The notes below the pieces were generated by a model. The model ran no database searches. It was not told the DNA's origin and worked only from the letters and a program-made list of their open reading frames with translations. From an uncultured Christensenella sp. (GTDB taxonomy: Bacteria > Bacillota > Clostridia > Christensenellales > Borkfalkiaceae), in NCBI GenBank assembly GCA_910578655.1, contig CAJTQE010000001.1, positions 1 to 23,977 on the forward strand: a stretch of DNA of 23,977 nt, written 5' to 3'. A program made the translations under genes and the position numbers. This document shows, one piece after another, positions 7,455-13,792 of the stretch (its first letter is position 1; every line of letters begins with the position of its first letter).

Positions 7455-9290
7455 ATGAGAAAAAAGAAACTTATTGCTGCTTTGCTTGCTTCGGCGTGCG
7501 TAACGGCAGGAGCATTCGGCATCGTCGGTTGCGGCGGCAACGAAACTACCGACAACCGTGACCAACAGATAGTGGCGGTATACAATCTGTATGCAGATAA
7601 CGCCAAAGCAAACGGCGAAACAGTGCTTACGTACGAGCAGTGGCTTGCTTCGATTAAAGGCGAGGACGGTGCAAAAGGCGACAAGGGTGACAAGGGTGAC
7701 AAAGGCGACAAGGGCGACGCAGGCGACAAGGGTGACAAAGGCGACAAAGGTGAAAACGGTTCGAACGGCGCAGCCGGCGAGCAGGGCGCAAGCGTAGTTT
7801 CGGTTGAGCAGGTAAGCGACAAGTGGGGCATTTGCTCGTATTTCGTATTTACCCTGAGCGACGGCAGCACGATAGACACCGGCGCTACCCCCGTGATAAC
7901 GGTTGACAGGGGCAGACATTATTTGGTTAACGACGAAACCGAAAAAGCTTTGCTTATAAGTTACGGCGTGTATAAGGACAGAATAGAGGTCAGACCTATA
8001 ACTGCCGTGAAAACGAGCAAGCAGACAATCTATCTCGATGAAGCCGACGAATTTATGAGAAAAGTTTATATTCACGAACAGATGAAAACCGGCGGACAAA
8101 TGAGTGTTTCTCTTTATGAGGTAATCGAGAGCGGCGGAAAAGTCGATTTGTCCGCAGTCGATTTGGGAAAGACCGGTACATATTCCGTTTCCGGCGTGTA
8201 CAGAGGTTTTGAGTTTGAATTCACGGTTATTGTCACTGAAAGAGTGCTTGTGGCAGTCACAGGGCGCGATTGCGTTGTCGACATAGGGGAGTTTGCGGGC
8301 TACGAATATGACTTCGATCGCCTAATCGAGCGCTTGCAAGCGACGTTGATGTACAGTGACGGCTCAACAAACTACGTCAGTGTTAACAGTCTGCGCGATA
8401 ACGGCTTGGAGATGGACGTAAGTGTTGATTTAACCACTGTCGGCGTTTACGCAGTGACCTGCAAATATAAAGAGTTTGATTTCAGCATAAAAGTAGTAGT
8501 TACCAATGAAGAAAATAAAGAAGAAGAACCCCGTCTTTTGGCGGTTAATCAGCCGTACGCGGCTATCGCTCTTCCCGGTGTAAACCCCGATGATATTTTA
8601 AACGGTTTAAGTTTTGAGTTAATTTACACAAACGGAGAACGAGTGACAAAAAATCTTATAGAAGTCTGCCCTAATATTGACGGACTTGATTTGACGACGC
8701 CCGGATTAAAGACTTTCAAATTCACTTATGAAGAGATAGACTGTCAGTTTGAATTATTAATATATGAAATTGTAGTTTCTGAAACCATTACGGGAACGGA
8801 CGTCTCGTCGCCGTTTGCGCTGCAAGGCAAGCCCATCACAAAAATCGAATTTATTCAAAATGGAATTGCACAGGTCTATTTTGAGGGGCAGGCAACGCCT
8901 GTAAGAATGCAATATATGACAGCACAGGGTGATTTTCTGTTGATGGTAGACGAAGCTACTATGTCCGCCGCCGTTTTAAAGTATGACGGTAAGAACCCGA
9001 CGTTCGGTGAGTACACTGCGTCTGACGCGGAAAACAACGGCTGGGTAAAGGGCGAAAAGTTCGACGTTGAAAAAGACGGTAAGTCGGGCACGCTGCAGAT
9101 GTACTTAAAAGACGAAGGCGTAGAAGGAGAGGCACTCGCTTTCTATACGGTTGACGGAAAGACTTATACGCTCTACAGTATGTATCAGAATGGCGACAAC
9201 GGCAAAATGGTCTGGGCGCTCGGTTTAGGCGCATTTGCGTATAACGCAGAGACTGGCAAATGGACGGAAACGCAAATCCCCGAAATGTAA
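7455..9290 (+). CDS. Collagen-like, Ig-repeat surface lipoprotein
   Basis: 611 residues. The frame opens at an ATG at 7425 inside the operator, but the ATG at 7455 follows AAAGGAG and gives a clean lipoprotein signal: MRKKK, a hydrophobic stretch, then IVGC with Cys26 as the lipidated residue. Residues 41-67 resemble the YEQWLASIKG linker often seen before collagen-like tracts. Residues 69-113 are fifteen Gly-X-Y triplets, mostly GDK. A TLSDGST strand region follows. Three Ig-like repeats end in similar strands: VDLGKTGTYSVSGVYRGF (about 235), VDLTTVGVYAVTCKYKEF (324), LDLTTPGLKTFKFTYEE (411). The last 160 residues are an unrecognised beta-rich domain. It is probably anchored on the outer face of the membrane, with the tract as a stalk. 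Its ligand is unknown. Confidence 0.8.
   Translation: MRKKKLIAALLASACVTAGAFGIVGCGGNETTDNRDQQIVAVYNLYADNAKANGETVLTYEQWLASIKGEDGAKGDKGDKGDKGDKGDAGDKGDKGDKGENGSNGAAGEQGASVVSVEQVSDKWGICSYFVFTLSDGSTIDTGATPVITVDRGRHYLVNDETEKALLISYGVYKDRIEVRPITAVKTSKQTIYLDEADEFMRKVYIHEQMKTGGQMSVSLYEVIESGGKVDLSAVDLGKTGTYSVSGVYRGFEFEFTVIVTERVLVAVTGRDCVVDIGEFAGYEYDFDRLIERLQATLMYSDGSTNYVSVNSLRDNGLEMDVSVDLTTVGVYAVTCKYKEFDFSIKVVVTNEENKEEEPRLLAVNQPYAAIALPGVNPDDILNGLSFELIYTNGERVTKNLIEVCPNIDGLDLTTPGLKTFKFTYEEIDCQFELLIYEIVVSETITGTDVSSPFALQGKPITKIEFIQNGIAQVYFEGQATPVRMQYMTAQGDFLLMVDEATMSAAVLKYDGKNPTFGEYTASDAENNGWVKGEKFDVEKDGKSGTLQMYLKDEGVEGEALAFYTVDGKTYTLYSMYQNGDNGKMVWALGLGAFAYNAETGKWTETQIPEM
7659..7793 (+). repeat. In-frame Gly-X-Y tandem repeat (collagen-like tract)
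   Basis: Fifteen 9-base units encode Gly-X-Y triplets. Between 7677 and 7755 most units are GGYGACAAR, differing only in synonymous third positions, so the DNA is a near-perfect 9-bp tandem array. Loss or gain of units keeps the frame, so stalk length could vary between strains. Confidence 0.85.
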
Positions 9291-9310
9291 TAACATAATA
9301 ATCCGACAAA

Positions 9311-9338
9311 AATATTCCCGCCTTTCGGCGGGAATATT
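9311..9338. terminator. Hairpin after the lipoprotein gene
   Basis: A 12-bp perfect stem AATATTCCCGCC / GGCGGGAATATT with a TTTC loop, 20 bases after the lipoprotein stop. The plus strand has only the AATATT end of the stem rather than a T-run after it. The minus strand has TTTTTGT. It probably acts as a terminator in at least one direction. Its last two bases are the first two of the -35 box of the next gene. Confidence 0.6.
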
Positions 9339-9365
9339 GACATATTATAAAAACGGTGGTAATAT
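9337..9365 (+). promoter_or_regulatory. Promoter of the first small membrane-protein gene
   Basis: TTGACA (9337-9342), a 17-base spacer, TAATAT (9360-9365). A TATAAT at 9363-9368 overlaps it but would need a 20-base spacer. A ribosome-binding site (AGAGGAG) follows before the ATG at 9392. Confidence 0.75.
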
Positions 9366-9391
9366 AATATTAAACGAAAGAGGAGATTGTT

Positions 9392-9628
9392 ATGGATTTT
9401 GATAAATGGTTTTACGGTCAGGACAGAATTGTACAGATAATTCTGCTTATAATACCGTTCATAGGCTGGATAGTGGAATTGCTTGTAAGGCTTTCTGTAA
9501 TGCTCAGGACAATGCGTGCGGAGCATATAGTGGTTTTTATTCTGTTTTTAGTGTTCGGCTGGGGCTGGTTCCTTTGCTTAATCGATATCATATATCTTGC
9601 AGTCAAAGGTCGCCTTATCCTTGCTTAG
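9392..9628 (+). CDS. Small two-helix membrane protein, copy A
   Basis: 78 residues, unrecognised function. Two hydrophobic segments (about 14-36 and 45-70) are separated by a short basic loop (RLSVMLRTMRAEH). The N-terminal half aligns with the protein at 9730-9954: both read MD..WF..Q...VQI.LL.IP.I.W..E.LVR.S..L. Both also share an (I/L)D.I(Y/W) motif at the end of helix 2. The ATG follows AGAGGAG, and a full promoter lies upstream, so the gene is independently transcribed. Two adjacent paralogues suggest a local duplication. No catalytic motif is visible. Confidence 0.7.
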   Translation: MDFDKWFYGQDRIVQIILLIIPFIGWIVELLVRLSVMLRTMRAEHIVVFILFLVFGWGWFLCLIDIIYLAVKGRLILA

Positions 9629-9639
9629 CAAATTAAAAT

Positions 9640-9660
9640 ACGGCAACCGCCGTCTTTCTA
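9640..9660 (+). terminator. Weak hairpin terminator after copy A
   Basis: A 5-bp stem ACGGC / GCCGT with an AACC loop, followed by CTTTCTA. Short and with a poor T-run; at best a weak terminator between the two paralogues. Confidence 0.4.
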
Positions 9661-9670
9661 TGCCAAATTG

Positions 9671-9698
9671 TTGACATTTTTTTTAAGTGTGATATAAT
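9671..9698 (+). promoter_or_regulatory. Promoter of the second small membrane-protein gene
   Basis: Consensus TTGACA (9671-9676) and TATAAT (9693-9698) separated by 16 bases, ahead of an AAAGGAGAG ribosome-binding site. Both hexamers are perfect, which predicts high basal expression. Confidence 0.85.
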
Positions 9699-9729
9699 AT
9701 AATTATTAAAACAAAGGAGAGTTTTAAAA

Positions 9730-9954
9730 ATGGATGCTTGGTTTCACAAACAAAACAAACTTGTTCAGATTCTCTTACTTTTCATTCCTGTAATCAACTG
9801 GTTTACAGAAATTCTTGTAAGATGGTCTGCGTTCCTTAAAAAGGGCGGCGCACTCAGACTTGTTATAAGCCTTATCGTAACAATCGGCGGATTATTCATC
9901 GCTTGGCTTGATATGATTTGGGTTTTACTTTTCAACAAGCTTCTTGGCGAATAA
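9730..9954 (+). CDS. Small two-helix membrane protein, copy B
   Basis: 74-residue paralogue of the 9392-9628 protein. The shared features are MD.WF, VQILLLFIP, a Trp-containing turn, E(I/L)LVRWSAFL, a short basic loop (KKGGALR) and a second hydrophobic helix ending WLDMIWVLLF. Two transmembrane helices with a charged cytosolic or extracellular turn are predicted; there is no signal-peptide cleavage site. It has its own consensus promoter and ends before a strong terminator. Function is unknown. The conserved Glu and Arg at the end of helix 1 are the only strongly polar conserved residues and could be structural. Confidence 0.72.
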   Translation: MDAWFHKQNKLVQILLLFIPVINWFTEILVRWSAFLKKGGALRLVISLIVTIGGLFIAWLDMIWVLLFNKLLGE

Positions 9955-9963
9955 TTACTGTTT

Positions 9964-9995
9964 AAAACACCGTCGGGTAATTCCGACGGTGTTTT
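9964..9995. terminator. Bidirectional terminator between copy B and yfcE
   Basis: A 13-bp stem AAAACACCGTCGG (9964-9976) / CCGACGGTGTTTT (9983-9995) around a GTAATT loop. T-runs form on both strands from the stem ends. It serves copy B on the plus strand and the convergent yfcE gene on the minus strand. Confidence 0.85.
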
Positions 9996-9997
9996 CG

Positions 9998-10642
9998 TTA
10001 TCTTCTTCTTATTACGATTTTGCGGCGCACTGTCTGCGGACGCCTGACTTGCACGGGGGCAGGCTGCTCTTCTTCAACCTGTTCCGCCTGTTCGCTGCGT
10101 TCGCGTTCAGCGTCAATATCAAGCTCGTCGTAAGGCTCTCCGCTTAACTCTTTAAAAGTAAATTTGCGGTTTTCATAGACTATATATCCGCGTTTGCTGC
10201 CGTCTTTGGGCAGTGAAAGGGAACCGGGATTAAGGTGATAATGTCCGTTTTCCTTCGCGTTCAGCGCAACGTGAGTATGCCCCGTCAGATAGACGTCGCC
10301 GTCGGAAAGTAAGGGTGCATCACCGTGTCCGTGCGCAAAATATATATTCAGCCCGTCGGCAAAAACAGCGCCTAAATTCGATATTACGGGGAAAGGCAGT
10401 AAGCATTCGTCTATCTCCGCGTCGCAGTTTCCCTTTACGCAAAGTATCTTGTTTTTAATGCTTTCAAGCATCTGAACGACTTCCTGCGGGCTGTATCCGT
10501 CAGGCAGAGGATTGCGGGGGCCGTGATAGAGCACATCTCCCAAAAGCAAGAGTTTATCGGCATTTTCGTTGTTAAAAGCTTCGATCATCTGACGGCAATA
10601 TTCAGCCGAGCCGTGCAAATCGGACGCAATAAATATTTTCAT
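9998..10642 (-). CDS. yfcE: YfcE/MJ0936-type metallophosphodiesterase with charged C-terminal tail
   Basis: Calcineurin-like phosphoesterase, 214 residues. The five metal-site blocks are present: D8-x-H10 (DLHG), G35-D36 with H40 (GDVLYHG), GNCD at 71-74, HGHGD at 104-108 and GHTH at 121-124. E. coli YfcE acts on phosphodiesters in vitro; its cell substrate is unclear. Residues from about 168 on form an extra tail, acidic and then strongly basic, ending RRKIVIRRR; the E. coli enzyme (about 184 residues) lacks it. The frame continues upstream, but the ATG at 10642 gives the family start MKIFIASDLHG and sits 6 bases after a perfect -10 box, so the mRNA appears leaderless. Confidence 0.88.
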   Translation of the reverse strand: MKIFIASDLHGSAEYCRQMIEAFNNENADKLLLLGDVLYHGPRNPLPDGYSPQEVVQMLESIKNKILCVKGNCDAEIDECLLPFPVISNLGAVFADGLNIYFAHGHGDAPLLSDGDVYLTGHTHVALNAKENGHYHLNPGSLSLPKDGSKRGYIVYENRKFTFKELSGEPYDELDIDAERERSEQAEQVEEEQPAPVQVRRPQTVRRKIVIRRR

Positions 10643-10648
10643 AAAAAT

Positions 10649-10677
10649 ATTATATCGCAGGTATCGGCATTTGTCAA
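10649..10677 (-). promoter_or_regulatory. Consensus leaderless promoter of yfcE
   Basis: On the minus strand: TTGACA (10677-10672), a 17-base spacer, TATAAT (10654-10649), then six bases and the ATG. Transcription is expected to start about 7 bases after the -10, that is at the A of the start codon. There is no Shine-Dalgarno. The promoter lies in the 38-base gap after the cardiolipin synthase gene. Confidence 0.85.
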
Positions 10678-10680
10678 TAA

Positions 10681-12093
10681 TTAAAACAGTGGTGCAAGCA
10701 GCCTTAAAAAAAATCTGTAAACGGCACGGAACGGCGAAATTTTTTGCGGCAGGAACGGCATAGAGAGGCGCATGCAATCCCAAAAATCCCTTTCGGCGCG
10801 CCGGCAGATTTCACCGTCGAATATTGCTCCGCATTCATAGTTTAATCTCAGCGAACGGAAATCTAAATTATAAGTGCCTATAAAAACTCTGTCGTCGCAA
10901 ATAACGCTTTTCGCGTGCATAAAGCCCGGCGTATATTCGTAAAACTTAATTCCCGAATCGACAAGCATCGAGGCGCAGGTGCGCGACAGTTCGAACGCAT
11001 ATTTTTTGTCGGGAATATGCGGAATTACAATGCGTACGTCAACGCCGCGCATTGCGGCAAGCTTTAACGCCTCGTTAATTTTTTCGCCTGCGCAAAAGTA
11101 GGGGGTGAATATATGAACGCGTTTCTGCGCCGAACTTATTGCCGACATATAAAAATTTTCCAACGCGCCCGTAAGACGCGGAGGGCTGTCGTAATATATT
11201 GTACAGCGGTGCCTGCCCTCGTTGCTTATTGCGGTTTTATAGTCCTTGTGCCAAACGGATAAAAACATACCCTCGAAAACTTTTGCCGCTTCGCCGTATA
11301 CGGCAACGCCGTTATCTTTCCAGTATCCGTAAGGGCTTTCGATATTTGCGTATTCGTCGCCTATATTGAATCCGCCGGTAAACGCAACTTTGCCGTCGAC
11401 GGTTGCAATTTTTCTGTGGTCGCGGTTGTTCAGCCCCGTATAGAAAAGGGGTTTAAGTCTATGAAACACCTTGACGGTCGCCCCGACCGTGCGCAGAGTT
11501 TTCAGCTCGCGCCGTCTTAGTTTGAAAGCGGAGCCTATACCGTCGATAATAAAGTAAATTTCCGCGCCGTTGCTTTTCGCCGTGCGCAGGGCGTTTATAA
11601 GTCTGTTGAAAATTTTGCCGCCGTGAACGATAAAATATTCAAGACAGACAAGCTTTTCCGCCTTTGCTATTTCCTTGAAAAGCAGGTTAAAAAACTCGTC
11701 CCCGTTGCCGAAATAAACCGCCTTGTCATAGCCTGCGCCGCCCGTTCCGCAGACGGCGTGAGCGGCGCGCTCATCACCGGATTGCGGCAGACAGTCCACT
11801 TGCAGTATACCGCGACGTTTGGTTTGCAACACGGAACAGAGATAGAACGCCGCGCCGATAATGGGAAGCGCGGTAATCATAAGAATGACCGAACAGTTAA
11901 TTTCCGGCGAACTGCCTCTGTAATACGCAGTTGCGGCTGTGATAAGACTGAATGACCATATTCCTATAATTACAGCCGCGACGGGGAAGTAGGACGGCAG
12001 ACATATTAATAAAAAAATAATTGCGGCTATTTCAGCCGCAATCAGAAATATATAGATTAGGTTAATATTAAACAGATTGCGCATTATGTACAT
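10681..12093 (-). CDS. cls: Cardiolipin synthase (phospholipase D family)
   Basis: Membrane enzyme that condenses two phosphatidylglycerols into cardiolipin. Counting from the ATG at 12093 the product is 470 residues. Hydrophobic segments lie at about 10-32, 38-57 and 66-88. Two HKD phospholipase D motifs follow: H226-R-K228-x4-D233 and H393-A-K395-x4-D400, with the downstream G-G-F-N and G-T-Y-N-L-D-x-R-S blocks. Other possible starts are the ATG at 12084 and a TTG at 12117, which lies inside the tandem repeat. None has a Shine-Dalgarno, so the start is uncertain by up to 11 residues. It lies downstream of the dehydrogenase gene, with the repeat between them. Confidence 0.92.
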   Translation of the reverse strand: MYIMRNLFNINLIYIFLIAAEIAAIIFLLICLPSYFPVAAVIIGIWSFSLITAATAYYRGSSPEINCSVILMITALPIIGAAFYLCSVLQTKRRGILQVDCLPQSGDERAAHAVCGTGGAGYDKAVYFGNGDEFFNLLFKEIAKAEKLVCLEYFIVHGGKIFNRLINALRTAKSNGAEIYFIIDGIGSAFKLRRRELKTLRTVGATVKVFHRLKPLFYTGLNNRDHRKIATVDGKVAFTGGFNIGDEYANIESPYGYWKDNGVAVYGEAAKVFEGMFLSVWHKDYKTAISNEGRHRCTIYYDSPPRLTGALENFYMSAISSAQKRVHIFTPYFCAGEKINEALKLAAMRGVDVRIVIPHIPDKKYAFELSRTCASMLVDSGIKFYEYTPGFMHAKSVICDDRVFIGTYNLDFRSLRLNYECGAIFDGEICRRAERDFWDCMRLSMPFLPQKISPFRAVYRFFLRLLAPLF

Positions 12094-12100
12094 TTTCGCT

Positions 12101-12333
12101 TGCTCTGAACTGCGCAAAAGTTTGTCAATTTTACGCGCCGCTACAGTCGTTTACTTCTGTGTAAACTCCATTGCGGCTTGCGCAATTTCCTGCTTTTACT
12201 TGTTCATAACAACCGAAAAGCATGCTCTGAACTGCGCAGAAGTTTATCAATCTTACGCGCCGCTGCGGTCGTTTATTTCTCCCTTGCGGTTTGTGCACTT
12301 GCCTGCTTCTGCTTGTTCATAGCAACCGAAAAG
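12101..12333. repeat. Two-copy degenerate tandem direct repeat
   Basis: Unit 1 (12101-12220) and unit 2 (12223-12333) both start TGCTCTGAACTGCGCA and end CAACCGAAAAG. They align at roughly 85% identity by eye, with a 9-base gap in the middle. The repeat fills the whole intergenic region between the dehydrogenase stop and the cardiolipin synthase start. The period of 122 bases is not a multiple of three, and stops occur in all frames of one or other unit, so the repeat is unlikely to code. Each unit contains ACGCGCCGC and a GCGCA-rich part, but no long stem was found. Confidence 0.8.
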
Positions 12334-12341
12334 CTGCTTGC

Positions 12342-13364
12342 TTAGAAAATCAGTTTCAGCACTGTAAGTTTACTTTTACCGGGCGTCAGAATTTTTTCGC
12401 TCAATTCGGTTAAAATTTTCACGGGGTCAAACTTATCGAGAATCTCTTTGTCGAAATAGTCGAAGTTTACCGCGCCGTGCAAAAGCATATTGATGACCGA
12501 ATCGGTATATCCCGCCGCGCTTGTTACGCCGAAAACGTGCAAATCTTTTTCAAGCACGTCGCGCACGGCAATGGAATTCCTGATTGATGCAAATCCGCTT
12601 AAAACAATCGATTTTTGGTTTCCGACAATTCTTGCCGCCAAAGATACGGGCAGATAAGAGTCGGTCGTATATATTGCCGCGTCGCACATATTTCCGTTTG
12701 TCGCTTCGGCAACGTTTTTCATAGCCTCGTCATCGGCAGGGAATGCGTAGTAAACGCCGCATTTCCTCGCGCGGTCAAGGTTAGCCTGATTGTTATCTAT
12801 GACGATAGGGATAACTTTATGGTATTGCAGAACCTGAGCGATGATATTTCCCAGCGTATCGCCGCCGATAACCGCAACGCGCTGCCCGACGGACAAATTA
12901 AGCCTGTCGTAAATATTTTCCGCAATGCCGATAAGTTCTATGCAAAGCGCCTGTAAATTGTCGACGGAATCCGGCAGCGGAGCAACTTCGTTATATTCGC
13001 AAACGACGAAATCGCGCAAAAAGCCGTCAAAATCCCTGCCCGCAATTTTAATGTCTGCACATTCTTCCGCTTTGTCGCTTTTGCAGTTTAAACACTCGCC
13101 GCAGGGCAGGGCGGATTTAATATAAACCCTGTCGCCTTTTTTAACGCCGTAACAGTCTGCGCCCGCTTCCGTCACCAAACCGCTTGCAAATCTGCCTATC
13201 GTTTTGGGATACTGCGTACCTATGTCGCCGTTAAACAAAAGCGCGTCAAAGTTGGAAACAAGCAAATGCGTAACTTTTACTTTGACCTGCGTCGAAGTAA
13301 TCTCCTGCGGTTCGCCCGCTTCATTGACAAGGTTTCGCACACCTTTTAAAATCCAGTTATCCAT
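12342..13364 (-). CDS. Zinc-type medium-chain dehydrogenase lacking catalytic zinc ligands
   Basis: 340 residues with the medium-chain dehydrogenase/reductase layout: a GroES-like N-terminal half and a Rossmann half (VAVIGGDTLGNIIAQVLQ, about 163-180). The structural zinc lobe is intact: Cys88, Cys91, Cys94, Cys102. The catalytic zinc site is not. The usual Cys before Asp is Asn38 (SNFD), and the GHE motif reads GRF (residues 57-59). It is therefore probably not a zinc alcohol dehydrogenase; its substrate is unknown. The frame extends to an ATG at 13424 inside the palindromic element, but the ATG at 13364 gives the family-like N-terminus (MDNWILKGVRNL). That ATG directly abuts the element. 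The only ribosome-binding-site candidate is a GAGG 12 bases upstream, within the element. Confidence 0.8.
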   Translation of the reverse strand: MDNWILKGVRNLVNEAGEPQEITSTQVKVKVTHLLVSNFDALLFNGDIGTQYPKTIGRFASGLVTEAGADCYGVKKGDRVYIKSALPCGECLNCKSDKAEECADIKIAGRDFDGFLRDFVVCEYNEVAPLPDSVDNLQALCIELIGIAENIYDRLNLSVGQRVAVIGGDTLGNIIAQVLQYHKVIPIVIDNNQANLDRARKCGVYYAFPADDEAMKNVAEATNGNMCDAAIYTTDSYLPVSLAARIVGNQKSIVLSGFASIRNSIAVRDVLEKDLHVFGVTSAAGYTDSVINMLLHGAVNFDYFDKEILDKFDPVKILTELSEKILTPGKSKLTVLKLIF

Positions 13365-13645
13365 ACGGGTAATTAACCTCAACAGATGCATTTTTACGGG
13401 CGCAATCACAGCCTGTACACCCAAACCCGCGTTCGGCGTGTGTACGACACGTCTTCACGCTGTTTTGTTCGTCCAGCCTCGCTATTTCGCACCGTAAAAA
13501 CGCTGCGCGCTCTGAAAAAGCTGTTTTGTTGCTATATCAAGGCAAACGAGCGATATTGTAGTCGGTGCTACTATAAGCGAGTTTAACGCAGAGAGAGTGC
13601 AAAACAGCTCTTTCAGTGTGCATCGCTTGGGATTAATTACCCGTA
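13364..13645. mobile_element. 282-bp palindromic MITE-like element with TA ends
   Basis: The termini TACGGGTAATTAA (13364-13376) and TTAATTACCCGTA (13633-13645) are perfect inverted repeats. With mismatches they extend to 28 bp each, and the outermost TA on each side fits a TA target duplication. Inside are nested inverted repeats: TTTTTACGG (13391) with CCGTAAAAA; GTACAC with GTGTAC; and CTCTGAAAAAGCTGTTTT near 13512 with AAAACAGCTCTTTCAGTG near 13600. There is no open frame long enough for a transposase. This is the structure of a non-autonomous palindromic element, mobilised in trans if at all. It fills most of the 428-base gap between the dehydrogenase and rpmE. Confidence 0.72.
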
Positions 13646-13650
13646 CTTCA

Positions 13651-13679
13651 ATTATATTCTAATTTTAATCTTTTGGCAA
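13651..13679 (-). promoter_or_regulatory. Promoter displaced from the dehydrogenase by the element
   Basis: On the minus strand, TTGCCA (13679-13674), 17 bases, TATAAT (13656-13651), then TGAAG and the TA at the element edge. If the element and one TA are removed, the sequence reads TATAAT-TGAAGT-ATG, with the ATG of the dehydrogenase six bases after the -10. That is the same leaderless spacing as in front of yfcE and the DtxR-type gene. Confidence 0.65.
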
Positions 13680-13724
13680 CTAAAATGACCGTCAATTTAT
13701 TTTTGCCGAAAGCGGTTAAATTAA

Positions 13725-13753
13725 TTGACTTAAAAATATAATTTGTATATAAT
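13725..13753 (+). promoter_or_regulatory. Promoter of rpmE
   Basis: TTGACT (13725-13730), 17 bases, TATAAT (13748-13753), followed by a leader of about 33 bases with a GAGG ribosome-binding site at 13781. It is divergent from the displaced dehydrogenase promoter. Confidence 0.85.
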
Positions 13754-13792
13754 GTAGAAGAATTTATATTAAGATACAGCGAGGTAAGTTAT

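Noticed and set aside
7659..7793. Possible CRISPR-like or other non-coding direct repeat array
   Set aside because: The 9-bp units are in frame with the lipoprotein gene, encode Gly-X-Y triplets, and have no spacers.
12077..12322. Plus-strand open frame of 81 codons over the tandem repeat
   Set aside because: The repeat units are 122 bases apart and so fall in different frames of it. It has no ribosome-binding site and overlaps the cls start on the other strand.
13364..13424. Upstream extension of the dehydrogenase into the palindromic element (20 extra codons)
   Set aside because: The extension is made of element sequence, while the ATG at 13364 gives the family-like N-terminus.
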